From an uncultured Trichococcus sp. (lineage in GTDB: Bacteria > Bacillota > Bacilli > Lactobacillales > Aerococcaceae): a stretch of 64,000 nucleotides of DNA. The stretch covers positions 1 through 64,000 of the forward strand of contig NZ_OY760503.1 in assembly GCF_963663645.1 (NCBI RefSeq). Direction: 5' to 3'. Below are positions 40,545 through 49,319 of this stretch, in pieces. The notes beneath the pieces were generated by a model. The model was not told the origin of the DNA, made no database searches, and was given only the letters and a program-made list of their open reading frames with translations. How positions within the stretch are numbered: position 1 is the stretch's first letter; the number at the start of each line of letters is the position of its first letter. Position numbers and translations under genes: made by a program.

Positions 40545-42620
40545 TCAAACCGAAAAGAAGTTGTTCAAAATCCATTTGATTTTCAAACTTGTGGGAACCA
40601 ATTGCATAAATTTTTGATGGGCCGTCAGCTCTTCGATGGCCTTCTCGTTTTTCTCCAGATAGGCCACGACAGTATCCAAAGAAACATCATCTCCAGCGAG
40701 TCGTTCCACCATTCTTTTTATGTCGGGGCCCGTGATCAAGGAGTGCTTGTCATGCAGTTGATATTTTTCACCCTCAGCCGCAATGCTCTTGATGAGCAAC
40801 AATAACGCGATGTTAAACTTAGTCCCTCTGAATGTCACGATGCCTATATTCGTTTGGTTGTCCTCATACCAATAGTTCCCGTCATCGTAGTAGAGTGCAC
40901 TCTTCAGAAAGTCAAAGTCGCGCGTAATCTTATCGTTGTTCAGATTCAGGTACTCTCCCGTCCGCAGTAACTTTTCCATATTTTCACGCACTTCATTGGA
41001 GACGAAGCCTTCGTCGCTGATGAATTTCGGCGGCCTTCCTTCTTTCGTCATTTCCACCATGATGCGCTTAGCCTTGACATCGATGTCTTTCACGATCCAC
41101 ACCCTGCCCGCCAACAAAATTTTGCTTTCGATCTGGATTTCTGGTGTGAACGGCAGACTGCCGATGCGCTCATGCTGGTAATGAACAGAAAAATCACTGG
41201 TCGTGAAAAACAGTGCGTAGAAATCCCTGGAGCGCAGCAGACGTTCTCCCTCCAAGCCGACAATCGCCTCATCATCCATAATTTCAATGAAATCTTTTTC
41301 CACCATGTAGTCGATCAACAGCGCCAAATCTTCATCCGGAATCGCTCTCCAGACCGGAAAGGTTTTATTCAGCTGCAACAATTGCGTCATCGACATACTG
41401 ACCTTCTGGAAGAGGATCGCCATCACCTGATGCGCCAAGGCATTGTAGGGTGTCTCGATCATTTCTGTCGCATCCAATTCACCCCGTTCCAGCAAATCCA
41501 GTGCGGCATAGGTCTGAAGCATTTCCCAGGAGTCATCTTCCACAATGTGCAGGATGCTCTGATGGGTTCTTCGGCCGCTGCGCCCCAGTCTTTGGCTCAA
41601 CGATGAAGTGGATGGTGGGGATCCGTACTGCACCACGCTGTCCACCGATCCGATGTCTATTCCCAATTCCAAGGTGGAGGTACAAGTGATCGTGAACAGC
41701 TGATCCTCGTTATTTTTGGCAAAAAATTCCACTTCTTCACGCAAAAGTTTGTCCACCGATGAATGATGGGCAAAATAGCGGATAGGCGCGTTCTCTTTTT
41801 TTGCCATCTTATCCAATTTATGGGTGATTTCTTCCACCCTGTTGCGGGAATTTGGAAAAATCAGCATCGTTTCCGTTTTGGAATACTGGTAGATCGCTTC
41901 CAAGGATTCCCTTGCAACGAATGGGCCCGCCTCACCACTCGTGTAGTCTATCGTGATGAGCAGATCATTTTTATCGCGGTCCACGAGAATATCCGTATCG
42001 CGTTGGCTGCCGAAGAAGGCCTTCGCATAGCCGAAATCCTTTTTGTTCAAGGTTGCGCTCATCGCGATGAAACGTGGCGCTTGCATGAATTGGCTGATCC
42101 GTTGCAGCAACGATTGCAAATGAACACCCCGTTCCGTCCCCAGGAAACTGTGCAGTTCATCGATGATGATCCACTCCACCCCTTTAAAGAGGTGCTGCGC
42201 TTCGCCAGGACGATTCACCAGCATGCCCTCAATCGATTCCGGCGTGATCAACAGAACCCCTTTCGGTTGATTGACAACTTTCTTTTTCTGCGCCTGGGAT
42301 ACTTCACCATGCCAGCGCGTAATCGGAATATCTAGATACTCACTGAGTTCGCTGATGCGCTGGAATTGATCATTGATCAGTGCTTTCAAAGGAGAGATGT
42401 ACAGCACCTTCAGCCCCGTTTCCCAATCTTCCACACTGTTCAGCGCCGGGATGAATGCCGCTTCCGTTTTCCCGGATGCCGTCGGAGCGGACAGAATCAG
42501 GTTGTGATCGGTATTGACAACCTGTTTGATGGCTGCATTTTGGATGCGCGTTAAGCTTGGCCAGCCTTTATCATAGATGTACTGCTGGATATCCCGGCTG
42601 AGACTATCGAATGCCTGCAT
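40545..42620 (-). CDS. DEAD/DEAH helicase, Lhr-like (defence-type operon)
   Basis: A 691-residue superfamily II helicase. Walker A is APTASGKTEAAF (about residue 42), motif II IIIDELHSFLG, motif III SATLN, the helicase-C motifs CTSTLELGIDIGSVD and QRLGRSGRR. A C-terminal part of about 300 residues has no motif I recognise. It resembles the Lhr-like helicases of BREX-type and TerB-linked systems. Its ATG overlaps the stop of the ATPase gene (TGATG at 42620), so the products are probably made in ratio. No nuclease domain is visible. It probably unwinds or translocates on invading DNA; role inferred. Confidence 0.85.
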   Translation of the reverse strand: MQAFDSLSRDIQQYIYDKGWPSLTRIQNAAIKQVVNTDHNLILSAPTASGKTEAAFIPALNSVEDWETGLKVLYISPLKALINDQFQRISELSEYLDIPITRWHGEVSQAQKKKVVNQPKGVLLITPESIEGMLVNRPGEAQHLFKGVEWIIIDELHSFLGTERGVHLQSLLQRISQFMQAPRFIAMSATLNKKDFGYAKAFFGSQRDTDILVDRDKNDLLITIDYTSGEAGPFVARESLEAIYQYSKTETMLIFPNSRNRVEEITHKLDKMAKKENAPIRYFAHHSSVDKLLREEVEFFAKNNEDQLFTITCTSTLELGIDIGSVDSVVQYGSPPSTSSLSQRLGRSGRRTHQSILHIVEDDSWEMLQTYAALDLLERGELDATEMIETPYNALAHQVMAILFQKVSMSMTQLLQLNKTFPVWRAIPDEDLALLIDYMVEKDFIEIMDDEAIVGLEGERLLRSRDFYALFFTTSDFSVHYQHERIGSLPFTPEIQIESKILLAGRVWIVKDIDVKAKRIMVEMTKEGRPPKFISDEGFVSNEVRENMEKLLRTGEYLNLNNDKITRDFDFLKSALYYDDGNYWYEDNQTNIGIVTFRGTKFNIALLLLIKSIAAEGEKYQLHDKHSLITGPDIKRMVERLAGDDVSLDTVVAYLEKNEKAIEELTAHQKFMQLVPTSLKIKWILNNFFSV

Positions 42621-43948
42621 CAGTAAACCTCTATCTCATCGTGGTCATCTGCATCCTTCACCACAACGGAAGACTTTCTGCCGAAGCGATCGGCAAGTAT
42701 ATGGCTGAAAGAATGGTCCGGGTTCTGGCGCTGCAAGGACAGAATTTCGATATAATCCTTGATGACGGACCGCGGCGTCAAAAATGCTGCAGCTCCCGGG
42801 CGGTTCAGCTGGTCTTCCATGTATTGCTGGATTTCGCTGTCCTTCACAGTCAGCGTCGTTTGATAGGCTGTATTGTATATTTCCAACAGCTTGGTCAAAA
42901 GGATAAAGATCTCCTCCGGTGTCAGTGGCTTCAGATCGATAACGGTACTGTTCACATTGACATAGTTCTTATTTTTCATCAATTCGTTCCCGAAGCGTGT
43001 TTTCAAAGCGCCATAGCTGGCCAACCCTCTTCGTTCGTCATAAACAGTGTGCTTCGTTGCGCCAAAATTGATGAATAAGCCTTTTGCTTCGTTGGTTTTC
43101 GTTTCGTTGTACAGATTAAGGATCATTTCATAATTTTTTTCCCGGGTCAAAGAACGGGGCAATTTATACAGATTGACGGATTCATCAAAGTTTATGACGA
43201 ATCCCTTGTAGCCGATCTTCAGGAATAATTCCGCCAGATTTTTCAACGCGATGAGATAGTTCGAGTCGTTGATGACGTTCTTGATGCCCAATTCTTTGGA
43301 GGCTTCCGTTTTCGTCGTGATATCCCCGCGGATCCAGCGAATTGCTTCGATCTGAAGGGACATATTGTCGCCGGCAATCCCTTCAAAATATTTCATCAGC
43401 GCTTGTCCGAATTCATAGGAAAGCCCCGATGAATAGAAGGAATTCGTCGTCTTCAGGATGGCATTCTCCACCAATTTCCAATGGGCCTTTTCCATCAACA
43501 TGGGAACGGTGAGGCTGTTTTCTGCGGCAATCTGCTCGAGCAGAACCTGAATCCATTGCTGGACGATCGTCTCGATCGCATTCCCGTCGCGGTTATTCTT
43601 GATGACGATTTTATTGACGACTTCGTTATAGAGCGCCAAAGCCTTCCCGGATGAATCATAGAAACGACGCGTCGGGGTCAAGTCGATCGTGGAGACTACG
43701 AAATTCTTTTGCAGCGCCAGCGATTCGATCGTCCGCAAAACAAAACTTTTACCCGATCCGAAATCGCCTACCCAAAACCGCAGATCGCTATTGCCGTCTT
43801 CCAACTTTTGCAAGGTGTCGATGATTTCCTTGACCTCATTGCTCCTGCCCACCAACACATGCTGTACCCCTTTTACAGGTACGACGCCCGCCTCAAGCGA
43901 GGCAATAATCGTTTGGGCATCCTTCTTTCTCAGCTTGCTTTCAGCCAT
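42620..43948 (-). CDS. BrxD-like P-loop ATP-binding protein (DUF2791)
   Basis: A 442-residue AAA-type ATPase. VLVGRSNEVKEIIDTLQKLE leads to Walker A FWVGDFGSGKSF (about residue 62) and a Walker B-like GFVINFDESVNL (about 205). This is the layout of the BREX protein BrxD / DUF2791 family. It overlaps the TerB gene by 8 nt and the helicase gene by 1 nt, so all three are coupled. In the TerB_C-ATPase-helicase operons known from comparative genomics, these are proposed DNA-processing or anti-phage modules. Activity here is inference. Confidence 0.82.
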   Translation of the reverse strand: MAESKLRKKDAQTIIASLEAGVVPVKGVQHVLVGRSNEVKEIIDTLQKLEDGNSDLRFWVGDFGSGKSFVLRTIESLALQKNFVVSTIDLTPTRRFYDSSGKALALYNEVVNKIVIKNNRDGNAIETIVQQWIQVLLEQIAAENSLTVPMLMEKAHWKLVENAILKTTNSFYSSGLSYEFGQALMKYFEGIAGDNMSLQIEAIRWIRGDITTKTEASKELGIKNVINDSNYLIALKNLAELFLKIGYKGFVINFDESVNLYKLPRSLTREKNYEMILNLYNETKTNEAKGLFINFGATKHTVYDERRGLASYGALKTRFGNELMKNKNYVNVNSTVIDLKPLTPEEIFILLTKLLEIYNTAYQTTLTVKDSEIQQYMEDQLNRPGAAAFLTPRSVIKDYIEILSLQRQNPDHSFSHILADRFGRKSSVVVKDADDHDEIEVY

Positions 43949-45812
43949 CTATCCATTCCCTCATTTCTTCCATAAAATCCTCTTCGATGATGACCTGTTG
44001 CTGGCTGATCACCAACACTTGATCATCAAATATTTCATACAGCACTTCGTTCAATTCCGTGAGATAAGCCTGATGGAGTTTCCCTTTATTTTTTGCCTGT
44101 TCCTTGAAATCATCCAAAGATATCCCATTGCTTGCCACCATCTGTTTCAAGAATAGCATATGCTCAGACTCCTGCTCACTGTCCGGATTTTCCGGTTCTT
44201 CTGTAGTGACGGCTGAAACAGCTACCGATGTAGAGACCACACTTTCTGCGTCGCTTTGTTCCTCAGCCGGCGACATCTCCATCTCAGTAATAATGTTCAA
44301 GCTCACAGCCGAATCCATCCCTTCGCTTGTTTCATACTCACTCAGGTAGGTGTCGACCATCTCAATGATGGTGTCCAAGGCAGAATGTGATGCGGTGATC
44401 AAGGCTGTGTCCAGATTGATTTCTCTGCGCATCGGTTGCGTGCAGTCCTTTAAAAGTCCCGGCAAACTTTCGAAAGTCAGATCCGCATCAGCCAGTAACC
44501 GCTGATAATCGGGCTGTCTGGTTGGATGAATGAAGCCATCCCGTTCTTTTTGCAGCGCTTTTGATACCGGCAAAGCTGCCCTTTCCATCAAGAAAATAAA
44601 AATGATGCGCTTATCCGGATCCTCGCTTTGCTTGATCACCTTCGTGGCTATCTTTTTCAAATCCGGATCTTGTGCAACAACCTCAAGCAGCCCACTAACC
44701 TGCTCAAGCGATTGGCTGATGAGCAGATTGGCGGCCTCATGCCAAACAGTCTTGTTCACGTTCCGCAAAGCTGTGATGGTTTGATAATCCAACTCCAGCT
44801 CAACTTCTTGGCTCAGATAAGTTTGAATCTTTCTCAACGTTTCATCCGGCAAATATTTTTGCAGATTCTGCAGATTTTCCTCAGCGGGCAGCACGCGGAT
44901 CCCTTCGATTTCCTGGCGGACCATGTTTTCAGCCAGGAGATAAAGGTCCATTGGCAGCCCGGCTGTTTCTGTCCAGATACGCTCATCATCTAGCGGCAAT
45001 CGGAAATATTTCCTGAAATAATTATTGGGCTTGATTTTCCACTTGATGGATCCATCCTCAAGGTCATGCAACACAATCTGCATGAGGTCTGCGTATTTCC
45101 GCAAACAAAGGCTCATGACAGCCGGCACTTCCGTAAACCTCGTCACCCTTTTCCTCAGCTGATCGAAATAATCCATTTCGTTACTTTCAAAGAGTTGCTT
45201 GTCCCGCAGCACTCCTGACGGATCCCACCAGACCATTTTGGTGCCGAATGGCGTCAAGCCAAATTTATCCCTAGTCTCTTCATCCGGAAAGGGTACATTT
45301 CCCCGGAATGCATCAACCTCATGCGTGATGATTTTTTGGATATCTCTGGGCAGCATGGTTCTCAGATCGTAAGAAAAAAACACAGACACCTGGACATTAT
45401 CCAGCCTGTAAGTAGAACAGACCACCTCTCTCGATAGCCGATAGATTTCATCAAAAGCGGTCACTTGGTAATAATAACGCTCATGTTTCACGTGTTTGAT
45501 GTTTTTATGACTCTTCCTCAGTTCCGTATCGACGATGGTGCACAATCTTTCGAATAATGCACCTACCACTTCTTCAACTTGCTTTGTAAAATTGTCATTC
45601 ATTCTTACTGGCGGAGAAACGTAGCTGATCCAAGCTCTTTCCGCAGCCTTTTTCTCAGCTTTCTTTTCAGATTTTTTCAGACGTTCCTGCTCCGCGATGA
45701 GGTCTCGTGGATTGATGAAAGACTCCTCCGTATGCACCAATTCGATGATTGATGTCTTTTCTGCTTCGGTTAGTTTTTTATTTTTGAATATTTTATTTAT
45801 GAATTCGAACAT
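43941..45812 (-). CDS. TerB_C domain protein, first gene of the defence-type operon
   Basis: A 623-residue protein. A lysine/glutamate-rich coiled segment spans residues 40-60. A long middle part has no family I can name; it contains WWDPSGVLRDKQ and several helical stretches. An acidic, Ser-rich linker spans about 505-550. The C-terminal 70 residues (FLKQMVASNGISLDDFKEQA, LTELNEVLYEIFDD, MEEMREWIDG) match the TerB_C pattern. TerB-C proteins are repeatedly linked to helicase/ATPase pairs. ATG 45812 follows GGGGGG at 9 nt. The promoter and LexA-type box upstream point to SOS control. Confidence 0.72.
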   Translation of the reverse strand: MFEFINKIFKNKKLTEAEKTSIIELVHTEESFINPRDLIAEQERLKKSEKKAEKKAAERAWISYVSPPVRMNDNFTKQVEEVVGALFERLCTIVDTELRKSHKNIKHVKHERYYYQVTAFDEIYRLSREVVCSTYRLDNVQVSVFFSYDLRTMLPRDIQKIITHEVDAFRGNVPFPDEETRDKFGLTPFGTKMVWWDPSGVLRDKQLFESNEMDYFDQLRKRVTRFTEVPAVMSLCLRKYADLMQIVLHDLEDGSIKWKIKPNNYFRKYFRLPLDDERIWTETAGLPMDLYLLAENMVRQEIEGIRVLPAEENLQNLQKYLPDETLRKIQTYLSQEVELELDYQTITALRNVNKTVWHEAANLLISQSLEQVSGLLEVVAQDPDLKKIATKVIKQSEDPDKRIIFIFLMERAALPVSKALQKERDGFIHPTRQPDYQRLLADADLTFESLPGLLKDCTQPMRREINLDTALITASHSALDTIIEMVDTYLSEYETSEGMDSAVSLNIITEMEMSPAEEQSDAESVVSTSVAVSAVTTEEPENPDSEQESEHMLFLKQMVASNGISLDDFKEQAKNKGKLHQAYLTELNEVLYEIFDDQVLVISQQQVIIEEDFMEEMREWIDG

Positions 45813-45856
45813 GTTGGACGTCCCCCCTTCCCCAGTCGCTGTAAATATACGTCTTA

Positions 45857-45898
45857 AGTATACGTCTATTGGAGCGCATATTCAAGAACGCTTGTTCT
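45857..45898 (-). promoter_or_regulatory. SOS-type promoter: LexA box overlapping the -35 of the TerB operon
   Basis: Minus strand: AGAACAAGCGTTCT (45885-45898), overlapping TTGAAT (-35, 45880-45885), 17 bp, TATACT (-10, 45857-45862), about 45 bp before the TerB start. The box has GAAC-N4-GTTC with inner bases fitting the Gram-positive consensus CGAACRNRYGTTYC except the two outermost positions. Confidence 0.75.
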
Positions 45899-46005
45899 GC
45901 AGAAAGTGGATTCACATAACACCATCCCAAGCTACAAATAGCGTTTGTGTTTTGCAGATGGTAACATAGTATTATTAGGTGGAATAATCAATGGAGGAAA
46001 ATACT

Positions 46006-46236
46006 ATGGAGATAATTAAAACCAGAAAACAGGGGAACTCTGTTATCATAACAATCCCCGCATCATTGGGGGTTGCTGAGGGTGAAGAATTTCACCTGCA
46101 AAGAAGCGATAATGGCATCATTTCTCTTGTCCCAAAAATTCGTGATTATTTTGAAAGTGCAAAAGAAAATGAGTTCAGACAACCCTTGGAATGGGATGAA
46201 CTGTTCATTCCGCAAGGTAGAGAGGAAATAGAATGA
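46006..46236 (+). CDS. AbrB/MazE-type antitoxin-like protein
   Basis: A 76-residue protein from ATG 46006 (ATGGAGGAAAATACT). The N-terminal swapped-hairpin motif MEIIKTRKQGNSVIITIP with A-SLGVAEGEEFHLQ is the AbrB/MazE/SpoVT DNA-binding domain; the acidic C-terminus would be the toxin-binding part. No MazF/PemK gene follows: the stop overlaps an 11-codon frame that ends at once. So it is an orphan antitoxin or a stand-alone regulator. Its closest neighbour is a HicB-like gene 127 bp downstream. Confidence 0.75.
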   Translation: MEIIKTRKQGNSVIITIPASLGVAEGEEFHLQRSDNGIISLVPKIRDYFESAKENEFRQPLEWDELFIPQGREEIE

Positions 46237-46363
46237 AGAGCGGAAAGGCTGGTTGGAAACTATATTGATGTCCAGTCTTCAGAAAGCAAGACAAGACTTT
46301 CGTTAAATCAAGATGGACTCAACTCAAGCGCTCCTACATATTTTCAAAAGGAGGAAAATCACT

Positions 46364-46885
46364 ATGGTACATTCACACTATGTTGCTTATCCAGCAATTA
46401 TCGACGACAGAGAAAACACCCCAGGGACATACACAGTAACATTTCCGGATGTTCCCGGCGCGATTTCTCAAGGAGTAGGAATTCCCGAGGCATTGGAAAA
46501 TGGGGCTGAGGCATTGGCCTTAATGCTTTACGACGAAAAAATTCTTCCAACAGTATCCGATTTATCCATGGTCAACGCCGATAATCCCGAAACAATTGTG
46601 AGCTATATTATGGTCGATCTTATTGATGCTGCTAAAAAAGTAAAATTGGGAGAGCCCACTTTTATAATTAATCCTGATAAATCCGAAACCGTCACACTTA
46701 ACAAAGCCACCTATGACGAATTGGTTAGAAGAAATATGGAACTTGAAGAACAACTCTTTGATAGCCAATTGCAGAGTCGGATTAAGGAAGGACCTGGCAA
46801 TCTCGTTCCTTCTGAAGAGGAAATTGAAGCCAACAAAGAACGTAATCCATTTTCCTCATTATCTGATAAGGATTTGTTTGACTAA
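46364..46885 (+). CDS. HicB-family antitoxin-like protein, no HicA partner
   Basis: About 173 residues from ATG 46364, with AAAAGGAGGAAAATCACT; an upstream frame has no site. The partial RNase-H fold of HicB is clear: HYVAYPAIID, TYTVTFPDVPGAISQGVGI, EALENGAEALALMLYDE. A C-terminal extension of about 80 residues is charged and ends SDKDLFD. HicB normally neutralises the mRNA interferase HicA, but no 60-80 codon HicA frame is present on either side. The protein may be an orphan antitoxin or serve a toxin elsewhere. Confidence 0.75.
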   Translation: MVHSHYVAYPAIIDDRENTPGTYTVTFPDVPGAISQGVGIPEALENGAEALALMLYDEKILPTVSDLSMVNADNPETIVSYIMVDLIDAAKKVKLGEPTFIINPDKSETVTLNKATYDELVRRNMELEEQLFDSQLQSRIKEGPGNLVPSEEEIEANKERNPFSSLSDKDLFD

Positions 46886-46984
46886 TGTCTGAGCTTATTT
46901 TTTGGATGACGCTGAAAGAGATTATAAACTGATGGAAAATGAAGAAAAAGTATAATTCGCTGACTAAGATATGCCCCCATCCAT

Positions 46985-47031
46985 AAAAAAATATTCCAAT
47001 CTTCGAAATCCGATGATTGGAATATTTTTTT
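46985..47031. terminator. Bidirectional terminator, hicB-like gene / CRISPR transcript end
   Basis: AAAAAAATATTCCAATC and GATTGGAATATTTTTTT arms with A/T runs on both sides. A second stem (GACCTGTGTGCTTT/AAAGCATACAGGTC, 47053-47089) lies between it and the first repeat. Confidence 0.85.
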
Positions 47032-47136
47032 GTGAGGATTGATACCACGTTGACCTGTGTGCTTTGAGCTAAAAAAGCATACAGGTCACAACTACTACAT
47101 CCCCCCTCGGCTATTGTTTCCTTACAAAATAGGCTA

Positions 47137-47659
47137 ATTTCAATCCACGCACTCACGAGGAGTGCGACATCACACCATCTGTCGAATCAGAATCATCATC
47201 AAATTTCAATCCACGCACTCACGAGGAGTGCGACATGCAGGAATGGATAGAAGCGCATAGCGAGAAACATTTCAATCCACGCAATCACGAGGAGTGCGAC
47301 CCGGATTGTTCGAAGCGTCCGGCATCGACTGGCAGATTTCAATCCACGCACTCACGAGGAGTGCGACGAGACGGACTACAAAAAGGCCGCTCAAGCGCTA
47401 TCATTTCAATCCACGCACTCACGAGGAGTGCGACGGAGATGACACGATAGACCAGGTGCGATATGACAGATTTCAATCCACGCACTCACGAGGAGTGCGA
47501 CCTTACCACTTGCTGGAAGTCCGCAGAGCATGATATTTCAATCCACGCACTCACGAGGAGTGCGACTCGGACGTCTAAACATTCAACTGATGTTAACGGT
47601 ATTTCAATCCACGCACTCACGAGGCGTGCGACCATATCAAGTTATGAAAAATCTATATA
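47137..47659 (-). CRISPR. Type I-C CRISPR array, distal segment (8 repeats)
   Basis: Eight 32-bp repeats start at 47137, 47203, 47269, 47336, 47403, 47470, 47535 and 47601; spacers are 33-35 bp. On the plus strand the repeat begins ATTTCAATCCACGCAC and ends GAGGAGTGCGAC. Two repeats carry single changes (47269, CACGCAATC; 47601, GAGGCGTG), as expected of the old, leader-distal end. The next spacer, 47633 onward, is cut by the IS1380 element, so these repeats are severed from the leader. Confidence 0.97.
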
Positions 47660-49319
47660 CCTGAATAATTCATACCTATACAAAAATGGTCCATTGTTGT
47701 AAATTTTACCGAAATCAGTACTTTTTGTTACGTTTCAGATTCTAATAGGCTGAGAAATCCAACTTGTTTAGTTAAACCATGGCTATTCAGCCAAATTTGG
47801 ACGCACTCGTCCCTTGAAAAGAGATCCGATTTTTAATTCGGGCCATTTCATTTACCAACAGAGTTGCTGGATATTTCCGAGGACTTGATAGAACAGTTCC
47901 TGATGGACATGATGAGAACTGAGTTTCAGCAGTAGTCTACGTCCTGTTCGAATTGGTTTGCCTGCGACCTTAAAGAGGCGTAATCGGATTGTGTCCACCT
48001 GCATGCTGGCCGATCCGCTTGTAAAACAAAGTGTACGCATAAAGTTAACGATGTTGTAAGCCAACAGGCTTACCATCATTCGTGCGTGATTCTCTAAAAA
48101 TGAAGGGCTATCGGTCTTATCAAAATAGAAGCCATTCTTCGCCTCTTTGATGAAGTTTTCCATTGTGCCGCGTTTGCTGTACGTCCGAAATACTGTTTCC
48201 GCAGAGACATTATTTGAGTAGTTGGTGATGATGTATTCATGTCGGAATAGGAGCTCGTCTGCTTCGCGTGTCGACTTGATACAAACGCGGCGTTCTTTGG
48301 ACCAGCTTTTTGCTTGGTAGGATGTTGAAGAATAAACGACTTCTTTTTTATCCCAAGGATGATTGTCATCAATCTGAATAAAGCTCTCCGCCAGTTTCGA
48401 AAGGTTTCGGTTTGCTTTTAAGCGGATCACAAAGAAGCTGTTATAAACTTCGCAGAGATCGTAAAGTTCCGGAGTAGCGAACCCGCTATCTCCACGGACG
48501 AGAATATTGCTGACAGGAACCACTTGGTTATAATGTTCAAAAAGCGGCTCCACAAAAGCGCCAATGCCAGTAGACGTGTAGACATTGCCAGAACGAAGTT
48601 CTGCTTTTAAGAAATCTCCCGTCAATCCATCGAAAGCGACTAACGGATGGTAGCCATTGGTTTGATAATGCGCATTGTAATCAGTTTTCTCTTGGTTTCC
48701 ATACGTATCTGAATGGGTCGAATCCAAGTCGAAAATCATTTCCGTCGTATTTCTTGCCAACCGTACCTTGTCAATCATGGCTTGATTAAGCTCTTGCAGC
48801 TGAGAAATATTTTCTTCGCTTATACGATCCCAGAATCGGGAAAGTGAAGCCTGCGAGGCAAGATTGGATTTATCCAAAACCACCTTAAAAATAGGGTCTT
48901 GCTTCAATAGGTTTGCGGAGGAATCGGTCGAATAGCCGGCGATGTTTTGATAAATCAACTGTTCCATCAAAGAAAAATTATCATGGGTATGATAGAGTCG
49001 TTTCTCCTCTATTTCCAGGTGCTGTTTTGATAGGTCGGAAAAATTAAGGGAATCCATAAATTCTTTGACGAGAATCAGCCCAGAGTCGGTGGATAGATTT
49101 CCATCTGTATTTGAAACCGTCAATTTAGAGTTGAATTTCACCTTTTTTTCATGTAATGTAGCCATTGAGAGAACCCCTTTCTATGGTTGTGTTGTGGTGA
49201 CTTAACCATATCAGATTGGGGTTCTTTTTGTACACCCAAAGGGTGTTTATCGAACAAGTGAAAAATGCTGTTGCAGCAATGCTAATAATAGCTGTTTGAA
49301 ATTGTATGAATTATTCAGG
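47660..49319. mobile_element. IS1380-family insertion sequence inside a CRISPR spacer
   Basis: The ends are the inverted repeats CCTGAATAATTCATAC (47660-47675) and GTATGAATTATTCAGG (to 49319). The 5-bp target duplication ATATA is at 47655-47659 and 49320-49324. Removing the element and one copy restores a 34-bp spacer between two intact repeats. The element is about 1660 bp with one transposase gene. Confidence 0.93.
47852..49165 (-). CDS. IS1380-family transposase
   Basis: A 437-residue DDE transposase, full length with no frameshift. It starts MATLHEKKVKFNSKLTVSN. Catalytic Asp residues are in MIFDLDSTHSDTYGNQE and LVRGDSGFATPELYDLC, both family signatures, with Glu in the later YSKRGTMENFIKEAKNGF segment. 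It excises and inserts the surrounding element. A GGGTTCTCTC-containing site (AAAGGGGTTCTC) precedes ATG 49165. It is intact, so the element may still move. Confidence 0.93.
   Translation of the reverse strand: MATLHEKKVKFNSKLTVSNTDGNLSTDSGLILVKEFMDSLNFSDLSKQHLEIEEKRLYHTHDNFSLMEQLIYQNIAGYSTDSSANLLKQDPIFKVVLDKSNLASQASLSRFWDRISEENISQLQELNQAMIDKVRLARNTTEMIFDLDSTHSDTYGNQEKTDYNAHYQTNGYHPLVAFDGLTGDFLKAELRSGNVYTSTGIGAFVEPLFEHYNQVVPVSNILVRGDSGFATPELYDLCEVYNSFFVIRLKANRNLSKLAESFIQIDDNHPWDKKEVVYSSTSYQAKSWSKERRVCIKSTREADELLFRHEYIITNYSNNVSAETVFRTYSKRGTMENFIKEAKNGFYFDKTDSPSFLENHARMMVSLLAYNIVNFMRTLCFTSGSASMQVDTIRLRLFKVAGKPIRTGRRLLLKLSSHHVHQELFYQVLGNIQQLCW

Noticed and set aside
46237-46363. Possible MazF/PemK or HicA toxin between the two antitoxin-like genes
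   Set aside because: All frames are short or lack toxin motifs; the ATG overlapping the first stop gives only 11 codons.
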